DNA of 54,122 nucleotides from Vicinamibacteraceae bacterium (GTDB lineage: Bacteria; Acidobacteriota; Thermoanaerobaculia; Multivoradales; Multivoraceae), in NCBI GenBank assembly GCA_012270995.1, contig JAAXHG010000179.1, forward strand, positions 1 through 54,122. The letters run 5' to 3'. Positions within the stretch are counted from its first letter, which is position 1, and every line of letters starts with the position of its first letter. The notes under the pieces were generated by a model, which was given only the letters and a program-made list of their open reading frames with translations, did no database searches and was not told where the DNA came from. A program made the translations under genes and the position numbers. Shown here in pieces: positions 32,768-41,259 of the stretch.

Positions 32768-33679
32768 CTAAGAGGGATCTACCCCTGCACTTACGGCGTC
32801 GGCGGGGGCGAGGCCGCCGCCCGGCGTCCCCGTCGACAGGACAATCCGGTCCCTGAACCGGAGATCGACGACCTCGGGATCGCTGTGTTCGCGGATCGCC
32901 GCCTGCAGCAGCTGGAACACCGAGCCCTTTGCCGTCAGGTCACTCCCGCGCACCAGTACGGTCGCCGGCCGACCGCGGCGCTCGAGCAGATAGTCGTCGT
33001 CGCTCAGAACTCCAACCGCAAACACCTCGCGGCCCCAGTCAAACGACTTCACCTCTCGCACGACACCTACGGTCCGCTTCAACGTCCGCGCCAGCGCCGC
33101 GCGGGAAACATCTCTCGAAGCGGGTCCGGAAACACCCTGGCTCCGGACGGGGCCCTCCCCGACACGCTCTCCGAGAAGCGCGTGCGGAACCGACACCCGG
33201 ACCAGGCTGCTCTCGCAGAGATCCGCGGCGCTCTCGCATCCCACGATCACCCGGCCGTCCCGGTCGATGACCCACGCCCGGTTTCCGGACTCGAACACGG
33301 CCGCAGGCTCGTGTTCCACAATCTCGACATCGAGTTCGTTCGGCAGCCGCTTGACCAGCCTCGCCTCGCGCACCCACTCATGCTCGAGCCGAGCCGCGGC
33401 GCGTTCCATGGAGAGCATCGGGAGGTTGCGGCCCACGAGGGCGGCGAGCCGGTCCCGCACCCACTCCTCGGACACGCGCGCCCCGGTCTCGACGCCGATC
33501 CCGGCCTTCAGGTCGAACACGGGCGCCGTGGCCAACCACACGCCCACTCCCACGACAGGGGCCACGCCCAGGAGGACCTTTCCCGCCCCGACCGCCAGCC
33601 AGGCGACCGGCCGCGGGCGGCGGCGGCGAACGGGCCGGCGCCCCGCGAGCGGAGTTCCCCTCCTCCCGCCCCGGCTCAT
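32768..33679 (-). CDS. ftsQ: Cell division protein FtsQ (POTRA domain)
   Basis: 303 residues. A long Arg/Pro-rich cytoplasmic tail (~1-25) and one membrane helix (~27-52) are followed by a POTRA domain (~60-130) and the FtsQ beta domain. LVKRLPNELDVEIVEHEPAAVF is the most recognisable POTRA end, followed by WVIDRDGRVI. FtsQ links the FtsB/FtsL pair to other divisome members. The ATG overlaps the murC stop (ATGA). Sequence identity in this family is low, but order and topology make the call firm. Confidence 0.9.
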   Translation of the reverse strand: MSRGGRRGTPLAGRRPVRRRRPRPVAWLAVGAGKVLLGVAPVVGVGVWLATAPVFDLKAGIGVETGARVSEEWVRDRLAALVGRNLPMLSMERAAARLEHEWVREARLVKRLPNELDVEIVEHEPAAVFESGNRAWVIDRDGRVIVGCESAADLCESSLVRVSVPHALLGERVGEGPVRSQGVSGPASRDVSRAALARTLKRTVGVVREVKSFDWGREVFAVGVLSDDDYLLERRGRPATVLVRGSDLTAKGSVFQLLQAAIREHSDPEVVDLRFRDRIVLSTGTPGGGLAPADAVSAGVDPS

Positions 33680-35097
33680 CTTCCGGTCTCCCCGTCCGCA
33701 ACGAGCAGGCGGGCCAGGCGATAGATGTCCCCGGCGCCGAGTGTGAGGATCATGTCTCCCGGACGGACCACCCCACGGAGGCGCTCAGGCGCCCCTCGCC
33801 AGGGACCGCATTCTCCGACGCTGGGATGGCCGCCGGCGGCTGCCGCCGCGACGACGAGCCCTCCACTCACGCCGGCCAGCGGCTCTTCGCGCGACGCGTA
33901 GATGTCGGTGACCAGGGCGTTGTCCGCCAGCAACAGGGCACGGCCGAAGGCGTCCGCCAGGTCCCGCGTACGGCTGAACAGGTGGGGCTGGAACACAGCG
34001 TGGATCCGGGGCCGCCGACCGTCCCGCGGAGCCGTATCCAGGACCTCCCGCGCGGCGCACAGGGTTGCCTCGACCTCGGTCGGGTGATGCGCGTAGTCGT
34101 CGACCACGGTTGCTCCCCGCCAACTGCCTATCCGCTCGAAACGCCGGTGCACGCCCGAGAAGCCGGACAGGACGCCGGCCGCGGTCTCGAAGTCGACTCC
34201 CGTGGCGCGGGCCGCCAACACCGCCGCCAGCGCGTTCAGGACGTTGTGTCGACCGGGCATCGGCAGCTCGAGGGCGCCCAGGCGGCCCGCGGCCGAATCC
34301 ACGACGTCGAACCGGACGCCCGAGGCAGTCGGCTCCGCGTCGCGGGCCCTCAGATCCGCGCGCGAATCGAAGCCGTAGGTGACGATGCGTCTGTCCGCGA
34401 GGCGGGGGAGCAAATCCCGCACGTTCTCGTCGTCGACGCAGGCGATGATCTGGCCGAAGAAGGGGACCCGGCCGGCAAAGCGGACGAAGGCATCCTTGAT
34501 GTCGGCCAGGTCGCGGTACGTGTCGAGATGGTCGATGTCGATGTTCGTGATCACGGCGATCACCGGCGCCAGATCGAGGAAGCTGCGGTCGTACTCGTCC
34601 GCCTCGGCAACCAGGTAGTCGCTCCTGCCGTGGCGCGCTCCCGTGCCGGACACGCGGAGCCGACCGCCGACGACGACGGTGGGATCGAGTCCCGCGTCGG
34701 TCAGGACGCTGCCGATGAGCGATGTCGTCGTCGTCTTGCCGTGGGTGCCCGCGACGGCGATGCCGTACTTGAGCCGCATCAGCTCGGCCAGCATCTGGGC
34801 TCTGCGAACGATCGGGACACCCCGCCGGCGCGCCGCGACCACCTCCTCGTTGGCGTCGGGTACGGCCGAGGAGACGACGACGAGGTCGGCCTGTTCCACG
34901 TTCTCCGCCGAGTGGCCGACGAAGACGGTCGCGCCGAGCTCCGCGAGACGATCCGTCGTCTCGCTCGCCTCCAGGTCGGAACCGCTGATCCTGAGGTCGT
35001 AGTTGAGGAGGATCTCCGCGATGCCGCTCATGCCGGCTCCGCCGATGCCCACGAAGTGAATCCGCTCAAGGTCCGCGGTACGCAGGAACAGCGGCAT
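33676..35097 (-). CDS. murC: UDP-N-acetylmuramate-L-alanine ligase
   Basis: 473 residues from ATG 35097, which shares a base with the murG stop. MurC adds L-Ala to UDP-MurNAc. IHFVGIGGAGMSGIAEIL is the diagnostic N-terminus, the ATP P-loop GTHGKTTTT spans 117-125, and DEYDRSFL, NIDIDHLDTY, DDYAHHPTEV and FQPHLFSRT are the catalytic motifs. The open frame runs 370 codons upstream as a shadow of murG. No murB follows, unlike many dcw clusters. Confidence 0.96.
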   Translation of the reverse strand: MPLFLRTADLERIHFVGIGGAGMSGIAEILLNYDLRISGSDLEASETTDRLAELGATVFVGHSAENVEQADLVVVSSAVPDANEEVVAARRRGVPIVRRAQMLAELMRLKYGIAVAGTHGKTTTTSLIGSVLTDAGLDPTVVVGGRLRVSGTGARHGRSDYLVAEADEYDRSFLDLAPVIAVITNIDIDHLDTYRDLADIKDAFVRFAGRVPFFGQIIACVDDENVRDLLPRLADRRIVTYGFDSRADLRARDAEPTASGVRFDVVDSAAGRLGALELPMPGRHNVLNALAAVLAARATGVDFETAAGVLSGFSGVHRRFERIGSWRGATVVDDYAHHPTEVEATLCAAREVLDTAPRDGRRPRIHAVFQPHLFSRTRDLADAFGRALLLADNALVTDIYASREEPLAGVSGGLVVAAAAAGGHPSVGECGPWRGAPERLRGVVRPGDMILTLGAGDIYRLARLLVADGETGR

Positions 35098-36209
35098 CAG
35101 CGGGACCTCCCGGCCATGGAAGCGTCCGCGATCGCGCATACCCGCTCCGCTACCGCGCGCGCGGCGTCGCCACCGCCGTGAGCTCGCGCCGACCGGGCCA
35201 TGGCCGCAAGCCGATCGCGATCCGCGATCAGTTCGCCGCAACGCTCGGCGGCCGCCTCGGCCCCCAGATCGTCCTGTTCGACGAGGATCGCAGCCCCCGC
35301 AGCGACCATCGCCCGCGCGTTGCCACGCTGGTGCCCCGCGGCCAGGGGCAGCGGAACGTAGACCGCCGGCCGGCCGGCCGCGGCTACTTCCGCCACCGTC
35401 ACGGCCCCGGCCCGCGAGACGATCAGGTCGTGAGCCGCCATCGCGGCCGCGGTGTCCTCGATGAACCCCTCGACCGTTGCCTGAAGCGCCGGCGTCTCGA
35501 GAGTTCGGTAGCGGTCGCGCGTGTCGCCGACCAGGGAAGGGCCCGCCTGGTGCGTCACCTCGATGGCCGTCTTCCGGGCGGCCCGGGCGAACAGCCCCGG
35601 AAGGCGCCGGTTCAGAGCCTCGGAACCCTGGCTGCCGCCAAGCACGAGCACCCGCGTGCGGTCGCCCAGAAGCGGCGGTTCGCCGACCCGGCCAAAGGCC
35701 CTGCGCACCGGCACGCCGACCAGCCGCGCCTCGCACGCCAACTGCTTCGCGGCGGATTCGAAGGCAGTACCCGCCTCCGTGGCGAACCGCGACAGGAACC
35801 GGTTCGCCGCTCCGGACTGCGCGTTCGGTTCGAGCAGGTACAGGCCCGACCCGCACAGCCGGGCACCCAGAGCGGTCGGAGCGCAGGCGTAACCCCCGGT
35901 GGCGAACACCGCCGCCGCCTGAAGCCGGCGCAGCAGCACGGCGGCACGAAGCGTGGACGCCGCCAGAACACCGATCGCCATGAATCGCTCCGCCGGGCCG
36001 CGGTCCACGAACGCCCGCGCCGGCAGCGCTCTGAACTCGAGACCGGCCGCCCCGACCAGGCGTTCCTCCAGGCTCCGTCCCCGGCCGATCCAGGCCGTGC
36101 GCCAACCGAGGCTCCCGAGTTCCTCCGCCACCGCCAGACCGGGGAACACGTGCCCACCGGTCCCACCACCGGAGAACACCACCGAAGGGCGGTGAGTGCG
36201 CGCGCTCAT
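35097..36209 (-). CDS. murG: UDP-GlcNAc:undecaprenyl-pyrophosphoryl-MurNAc-pentapeptide transferase
   Basis: 370 residues, GT28 family, converting lipid I to lipid II at the inner face of the membrane. The N-terminal lipid-site loop FSGGGTGGHVFPGLAVAEEL and the C-terminal LVLGGSQGSEALNRRL and VSRAGAVTVAEVAAAGRPAV with YVPLPLAAGHQ carry the UDP-GlcNAc site. ATG 36209 overlaps the ftsW stop (ATGA). Confidence 0.95.
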   Translation of the reverse strand: MSARTHRPSVVFSGGGTGGHVFPGLAVAEELGSLGWRTAWIGRGRSLEERLVGAAGLEFRALPARAFVDRGPAERFMAIGVLAASTLRAAVLLRRLQAAAVFATGGYACAPTALGARLCGSGLYLLEPNAQSGAANRFLSRFATEAGTAFESAAKQLACEARLVGVPVRRAFGRVGEPPLLGDRTRVLVLGGSQGSEALNRRLPGLFARAARKTAIEVTHQAGPSLVGDTRDRYRTLETPALQATVEGFIEDTAAAMAAHDLIVSRAGAVTVAEVAAAGRPAVYVPLPLAAGHQRGNARAMVAAGAAILVEQDDLGAEAAAERCGELIADRDRLAAMARSARAHGGGDAARAVAERVCAIADASMAGRSR

Positions 36210-37282
36210 CCATGCTCCGAGACGCTCAGCAGCAGGCCGCAGGCGACCAGGGTCATGACGAGGGAGGACCCGCCGTGCGACAGGAACGGCAGAGGCGTAC
36301 CGGTGACCGGCACCAGTCCGACGGTGACGCTGATGTTGACGAGCGCCTGGATCACGAGGGCCGATGTCAGCCCCCAGGCGAGGAACCGGCCGAAGGCGTC
36401 CGGCGCGCGATGGCCGGCCAGGTAGCCTCGCCAGGCGAGAACGACGAAGGCGGCCAGCACCGCCGCGGCGCCGATCAATCCCAGCTCCTCGCTGATGATC
36501 GAGAAGATGAAGTCCGACGTCGCGAGCGGCAGGAAGTAGAGCTTCTGAGCACTCTCGCCCAAGCCCTGGCCGACCATGCCGCCGGAGCCGATCGCGATCT
36601 TCGACTGCAGCACCTGGAAGCCACTTCCGGAGGGATCGGCCTCCGGTGAGAGGAAGCCCATGACCCGTTCCACGCGGTACGGCTCCGACCAGATGAAGAG
36701 CCCCAGGAGAGTCGGGAACACGAGCATTCCGGGCACGATCCAGCGCCAGGACAGACCCGCGAGAAACAGCATGATCGCGGAGATCCCGAGGATGAGCGCC
36801 GCGCTGCCGAAGTCCGGGGCCTGCAGCACGAGCAGGGTCACGAGGCCGACCCCAACCCCGCACGGCGCCAGGACCCGGGGCTGACTGACTCCCTCGGGAC
36901 AGCGGTGGATCTGGTACGCGAGAAAGAAGATGACCGCGACCTTGGCGAGTTCCGACGGCTGGAACGTCAGAGGCCCAAGGGACAACCACCGGCTGCTGCC
37001 GTTGATCGGGGGCGCGGTCAACACGATGCCGAGCAGCCCGAGCGAGACGCCGAGCCCCAGATACACCAACCAGGGCCTGGCCCACCGCCGGTAGTCGATG
37101 CTCATGAGGACCAGCATCGACACCAGGCCGACGATCGCCGCCGCCAACTGGGTGACGAACTGCCGCTTGAAGCCCCCGTCGGGGTCCGGCGGGTTGGCCG
37201 AATAGACCATGACCAGCCCTCCCACCACGAGCAGGACGACGACGGTGAAGAGCACCTTGTCGATGGCGAGCTTCTTAGCCAT
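36206..37282 (-). CDS. ftsW: SEDS peptidoglycan polymerase FtsW
   Basis: 358 residues with about ten membrane segments. NGSSRWLSLGPLTFQPSELAK and PFLSHGGSSL are the SEDS signatures, and APDFGSAALIL carries the conserved aspartate. LQSKIAIGSGG and FIFSIISEELGLIGA are typical. It polymerises lipid II at the septum with the FtsI transpeptidase encoded in the same cluster. Its ATG lies inside murD (8-bp overlap). RodA is the main alternative, but position in dcw argues for FtsW. Confidence 0.94.
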   Translation of the reverse strand: MAKKLAIDKVLFTVVVLLVVGGLVMVYSANPPDPDGGFKRQFVTQLAAAIVGLVSMLVLMSIDYRRWARPWLVYLGLGVSLGLLGIVLTAPPINGSSRWLSLGPLTFQPSELAKVAVIFFLAYQIHRCPEGVSQPRVLAPCGVGVGLVTLLVLQAPDFGSAALILGISAIMLFLAGLSWRWIVPGMLVFPTLLGLFIWSEPYRVERVMGFLSPEADPSGSGFQVLQSKIAIGSGGMVGQGLGESAQKLYFLPLATSDFIFSIISEELGLIGAAAVLAAFVVLAWRGYLAGHRAPDAFGRFLAWGLTSALVIQALVNISVTVGLVPVTGTPLPFLSHGGSSLVMTLVACGLLLSVSEHG

Positions 37283-38726
37283 CGCCGTCGCCTCCCCGAG
37301 CGGCCGCCATCGCTCCGACCTGACGCTCGAACTGGCGGCCGCGGTCGGCGAAGTCCTCGAACTGATCGAAGCTGGCGCAGGCCGGCGAGAGCAACACGCT
37401 ATGCCCGCGGCTCGCCGCGGCGGACGCTGCCTCGACCGCCCGTTCGAGCGAACCGCAGCGGCAACGGGCCGTGTCGGCGAGAAGCATGGATTCGATCGCG
37501 TCCGCCGCCTCCCCGATCAGGTAGACCGCGGCGGCCTTGGTGGCTGCCGCCGCCGCCAGCTCGGCGAAGTCGGCGCCCTCTCCCTTGGCGCGACCGCCCA
37601 GGATCAGGTGAACGGAGCCGTCGCCGAAGCCGGCCAGCGCCTGTGTGGACGCCGCGGGGTTGGTCGCCTTCGAATCGTTGTAGTAGCGGACGCCGCCCAA
37701 CGTCGCGACCAGGCGCATCCGGTGCGGCAAACCCCCGAATCCCCGCAGACCTGGAACGAACCCGCCCGGATCCGCGCCGACGGCGGATGCGAGCAGCGCG
37801 GCCGCCATCGCGTTCTCGACGTTGTGCAGCCCATCGAGCGCCAGGTCGTCGAGCCGGAACAGCTCCCGCCGGATGTCCGGCCCCACCTCGATCACGCGGT
37901 CGCGGTCGAGGTAGCAGCCGTCCTCGACCTGCCGCAGACGTGAGAAGAAACGCCGCCTGACCCGGGCCGGCGCCCCTACGCGGGAGCTCCCGAGCAGGCG
38001 CGCCGCGGAATCGTCTCCGTTCACCACGGCGACGTCGCCGGGTGTCTGGTTACGGAAGATGCGTGCCTTCGCGGCCGCGTACTCGGCCACGCTGGGGTAG
38101 CGGTCCAAGTGGTCGGGGCTGATGTTCAGGAGCGCCGCCGCGCGGGGACGGAAGCGGTCCACCGCTTCGAGCTGGAAGCTCGAAAGTTCGACGACGAAGA
38201 CACGCCCCGGCGGTCCGTCGACGCATGCACAGAGCGGCGTGCCGATGTTGCCGCATACCTCGACCGGGTAGCCGGCCGCTTCCAGCAGGGCGCCGGTCAG
38301 CGCGGTCGTCGTGCTCTTGCCGTTGCTGCCGGTGATCGCCACGACGAGGGGCGCGGCCGGTGCTTCCAGCAGCCGGTAGGCGAGCTCCACCTCGGCCAGA
38401 ATCGGCGTCTTCGCCAACCGGGCGCTCTTGAGCAACGGCCGGTCGGGCGGCACGCCGGGGCTCAGGACGACGGCGTCGACGGCGGCCGGGAGGTCGTCCT
38501 CCTCGTCCAGCAACGTCTCGACCCGTCCGGTTCGCAGGAGTTCCCTCGCCGCGGATCCCAGACCGGCAGCCCGACGGCCGTCGACGGCCATCACCCGGAT
38601 ACCGCGGTCGCTCAACGCCCGCGCCGCCGCCACGCCCGACAGGCCCAGCCCATAAACCAGCGCACTCCGCCAGCCAAGGACCGGCGGCGCCGGGATCGGA
38701 GACCTGCTGGTGTTCGCCTCGACCAA
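37275..38726 (-). CDS. murD: UDP-N-acetylmuramoyl-L-alanine-D-glutamate ligase
   Basis: 483 residues. The start is TTG 38726, just after the mraY stop, with TTGAGGT as ribosome site; no ATG or GTG is available nearby. The Rossmann-like N-terminus SALVYGLGLSGVAAARAL, P-loop GSNGKSTTT (133-141), LNISPDHLDRYP, HNVENAMAAA and YYNDSKATNPAAS are MurD motifs. It adds D-Glu to UDP-MurNAc-L-Ala. The open frame extends upstream as a shadow of mraY. Confidence 0.95.
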   Translation of the reverse strand: MVEANTSRSPIPAPPVLGWRSALVYGLGLSGVAAARALSDRGIRVMAVDGRRAAGLGSAARELLRTGRVETLLDEEDDLPAAVDAVVLSPGVPPDRPLLKSARLAKTPILAEVELAYRLLEAPAAPLVVAITGSNGKSTTTALTGALLEAAGYPVEVCGNIGTPLCACVDGPPGRVFVVELSSFQLEAVDRFRPRAAALLNISPDHLDRYPSVAEYAAAKARIFRNQTPGDVAVVNGDDSAARLLGSSRVGAPARVRRRFFSRLRQVEDGCYLDRDRVIEVGPDIRRELFRLDDLALDGLHNVENAMAAALLASAVGADPGGFVPGLRGFGGLPHRMRLVATLGGVRYYNDSKATNPAASTQALAGFGDGSVHLILGGRAKGEGADFAELAAAAATKAAAVYLIGEAADAIESMLLADTARCRCGSLERAVEAASAAASRGHSVLLSPACASFDQFEDFADRGRQFERQVGAMAAARGGDGDG

Positions 38727-38731
38727 GACAG

Positions 38732-39808
38732 TTACCTCAACTTCAGGGTCGAAAGCCCGAGAAAGGCGAACAGCACCGCGAGAATCCAGAACCGGACGAT
38801 CACCTGGTTCTCGCTCCAGCCGCGGAGTTCGAAGTGATGATGGATCGGGGCCATGCGCAGGACCCGGCGCCCCGTCATCTTGAAGGACGCCACCTGGACG
38901 ATCACCGAGAGCGCCTCCAGTACGAACAGCCCGCCGACCAGCACCAGCAGCAGTTCCTGCTTCGAGAGCACGGCAACCGCTCCGATCGTGCCGCCGATCG
39001 CGAGTGAACCGACGTCGCCCATGAACACCTGCGCCGGATGGGCGTTGAACCACAGGAAGCCGAGGCTGGCCCCGACCAGGGCGGCGCAGATGATCGCGAC
39101 CTCGCCCGCCCCGGGGACGTAGGACACCTGCAGGTAGCCGGCGGCGACCGAGTTGCCCGCGATGTAGGCAAAGATCGCGTAGGTGGCGGCGGCCACCAGG
39201 GCGGCGCCGATCGCCAGGCCGTCGAGGCCGTCGGTGAGGTTCACCGCGTTCGAGGAGCCCGCGATCAGGAGGGCGACGAAGGGAATGTAGACCGGCCCGA
39301 GTTCGAGCAGAAGGGTCTTGAAGAACGGGAAGCTCAGGTTCGTGTCGAGCGGCGTCAGGCCGACCAGGCCGGCGCCGAGCGCCACGCCCACGGCGAGCTG
39401 CAGGCCGAACTTCACCTTCATGCTCAGACCCTTGTTGTGGCGCCGCCTGACCTTGAGCAGGTCGTCGGCGAAGCCGACGGCGCCGAGCCCGATCGTCGTG
39501 CCGACCGCAAGCCAGACGTAGATGTTCGAAAGGTCGGCCCACAGGAGAGTCGGCACGATCACCGCGGTGAGGATGAGCAACCCGCCCATGGTCGGCGTAC
39601 CGGCCTTGCTCTTGTGCCGCTCCGGGCCTTCCTCGCGGATCTCCTGTGCGATCGAGAAACGCCGCGCGGCCCGGATGAAACCGGGGCCCAGCATCAGGCT
39701 CAGCACCACGCCCGTGAGCGCCGCGCAGGCGCAGCGGAAGGTGATGTACTGGACGACGTTGAAGGGCGCCATCCTCTCGCCGAGCGGCAGCAGCAGGTCG
39801 AGCAGCAT
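38732..39808 (-). CDS. mraY: Phospho-MurNAc-pentapeptide transferase MraY
   Basis: 358 residues, about ten membrane helices, forming lipid I. Catalytic and conserved motifs are present: HKSKAGTPTMGGLLIL, GFADDLLKV (the DD pair), NAVNLTDGLDGLAIG, FLWFNAHPAQVFMGDVGS, and the final MAPIHHHFELRGWSENQVIV with the HHH motif. ATG 39808 shares a base with the murF stop (TGATG). It is 5 nt from murD. Confidence 0.96.
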   Translation of the reverse strand: MLLDLLLPLGERMAPFNVVQYITFRCACAALTGVVLSLMLGPGFIRAARRFSIAQEIREEGPERHKSKAGTPTMGGLLILTAVIVPTLLWADLSNIYVWLAVGTTIGLGAVGFADDLLKVRRRHNKGLSMKVKFGLQLAVGVALGAGLVGLTPLDTNLSFPFFKTLLLELGPVYIPFVALLIAGSSNAVNLTDGLDGLAIGAALVAAATYAIFAYIAGNSVAAGYLQVSYVPGAGEVAIICAALVGASLGFLWFNAHPAQVFMGDVGSLAIGGTIGAVAVLSKQELLLVLVGGLFVLEALSVIVQVASFKMTGRRVLRMAPIHHHFELRGWSENQVIVRFWILAVLFAFLGLSTLKLR

Positions 39809-41259
39809 CAGTTCGCCTCTTCCCGCCGCAGCGCCCCGACGACGTGCTCGAGGGCCGAGCCGCGCGAACCCTTGACGAGCACGACGTCGCCGCTTCTGAT
39901 CAGGCTCGGCGTACCGGCGCTCGCGGACCGGGAGTCCTCGAACCAGACGGTTGCCGTGCCGCCCTCTGCCGCGGCCGCCACGAGTTCCGTCGTCAAGTCG
40001 CCGACGCCCACGACCAGGTCGAATCCCAGGCCGGCGGCGGCGCTGCCCAGTTCCCGGTGGTAGCGGCGTTCCGCCCTCCCGAGTTCGAGCATCTCCCCCA
40101 GGATCGCCACATGGCGCTCGCCGGCGAGCAGGCGCGCGGCCTGAAGGGCAAGCTCGGCCGCTTCCGGATTCGAGTTGTACGAGTCGTCCACCAGGGTCGC
40201 GCCGGAGGGCAGCGACACGACCTCGCCGCGGCCGGCCGCGCAAGCCGCTCGTCGCGCGGCCGCCGCCACACGCTCGATCGGCACGCCGAGGCGCAGGGCG
40301 CAGGCCGCGGCGGCGAGGAAGTTCTCGACGTTGACCCGGCCGTGCAGTGGCAGTTCGACGGGTGCTTCGGCGCCGCGCCACTCGAGCAGGAAGCGCGTTC
40401 CGGGCTCCCCCTGCAGTGGTTCGAGGTCACGCGCCGTGGCCTCGGCAACCGGAGTCGTGCCGGCGGCCGGCTCCACGTCGTACCAGACGACCCGCTCCAT
40501 GCCGGCGGCGCGTCCGCTCGCGGGACCTTCCCCGACGTATCGCTCCACCAGGCCCACGACGTGCGGATTGCCCGCGTTCGCGACGATCATGCCGTCGCTG
40601 GCAAGTCCCTCGAGCAGTTCGGCCTTGGCCCGGGCAATCGCCTCCACGTCCGCGGCCGCCTCACCCTCCTGCTCGAAGCCGGCGAGGTGCGCCGGCCGGA
40701 TGTTCGTGAACACCGCCACGGCCGGCCGGCCGAGCCGGCTGACCGCGGCCAGTTCGCCGGGCACCGACATCCCCATCTCCGCCACCAGCCACTCGCAGTC
40801 CTCGTCCACGGCAAGCAGCGTGAGCGGAAAACCAAGGAGGTTGTTCAGGTTGCCCGGACTCTTGTGAACCCGCCAGCATTCACCCAGGAGCAGTGCCAGC
40901 AGGTCCTTCGTCGTCGTCTTCCCCGCCGAGCCGGTGACCGACGCGACCCGGGCCTTGAGTCGCCGCCGATGGTCACGGGTCAGATCGTGGAGCGCAGCCG
41001 TGACGTCCTCCACGCGGATCTGGGGGCCGCCCGCCCGGTCGACCGACGTCGCCACCACCGAGGCCGCGGCGCCCGCCGCCAGGGCATCGGCGACGAAGCG
41101 GTGGCCGTCGGTCCGCTCTCCCGGCAGGGCGAAGAACAGTTCGCCGCCCTCCACTCGCCGCGAGTCGATCGCCGCGCCCCGGTAGCCGGCGCCGGGTTCA
41201 ACTTCTCCGATCAGGCAGCCGTTCATGATCCTGACCGCATCAGCAAGGGGCCGTCTCAC
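39808..41259 (-). CDS. murF: UDP-MurNAc-tripeptide-D-Ala-D-Ala ligase
   Basis: 483 residues. GTG 41259 lies 20 bp inside murE, with GGGAG 7 nt upstream, and yields the conserved N-terminus (LADAVRIMNGCLIGEVE). The alternative ATG 41226 would remove part of it. The P-loop GSAGKTTTK (110-118), HKSPGNLNNLLGFPLTLL, EMGMSVPGEL and LVDDSYNSNPEA are MurF motifs. It completes the UDP-MurNAc-pentapeptide. Confidence 0.95.
   Translation of the reverse strand: MRRPLADAVRIMNGCLIGEVEPGAGYRGAAIDSRRVEGGELFFALPGERTDGHRFVADALAAGAAASVVATSVDRAGGPQIRVEDVTAALHDLTRDHRRRLKARVASVTGSAGKTTTKDLLALLLGECWRVHKSPGNLNNLLGFPLTLLAVDEDCEWLVAEMGMSVPGELAAVSRLGRPAVAVFTNIRPAHLAGFEQEGEAAADVEAIARAKAELLEGLASDGMIVANAGNPHVVGLVERYVGEGPASGRAAGMERVVWYDVEPAAGTTPVAEATARDLEPLQGEPGTRFLLEWRGAEAPVELPLHGRVNVENFLAAAACALRLGVPIERVAAAARRAACAAGRGEVVSLPSGATLVDDSYNSNPEAAELALQAARLLAGERHVAILGEMLELGRAERRYHRELGSAAAGLGFDLVVGVGDLTTELVAAAAEGGTATVWFEDSRSASAGTPSLIRSGDVVLVKGSRGSALEHVVGALRREEAN

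Noticed and set aside
33676..36213. Possible extended murC (845 codons)
   Set aside because: The first ~370 codons shadow murG. MurC homology starts at ATG 35097.
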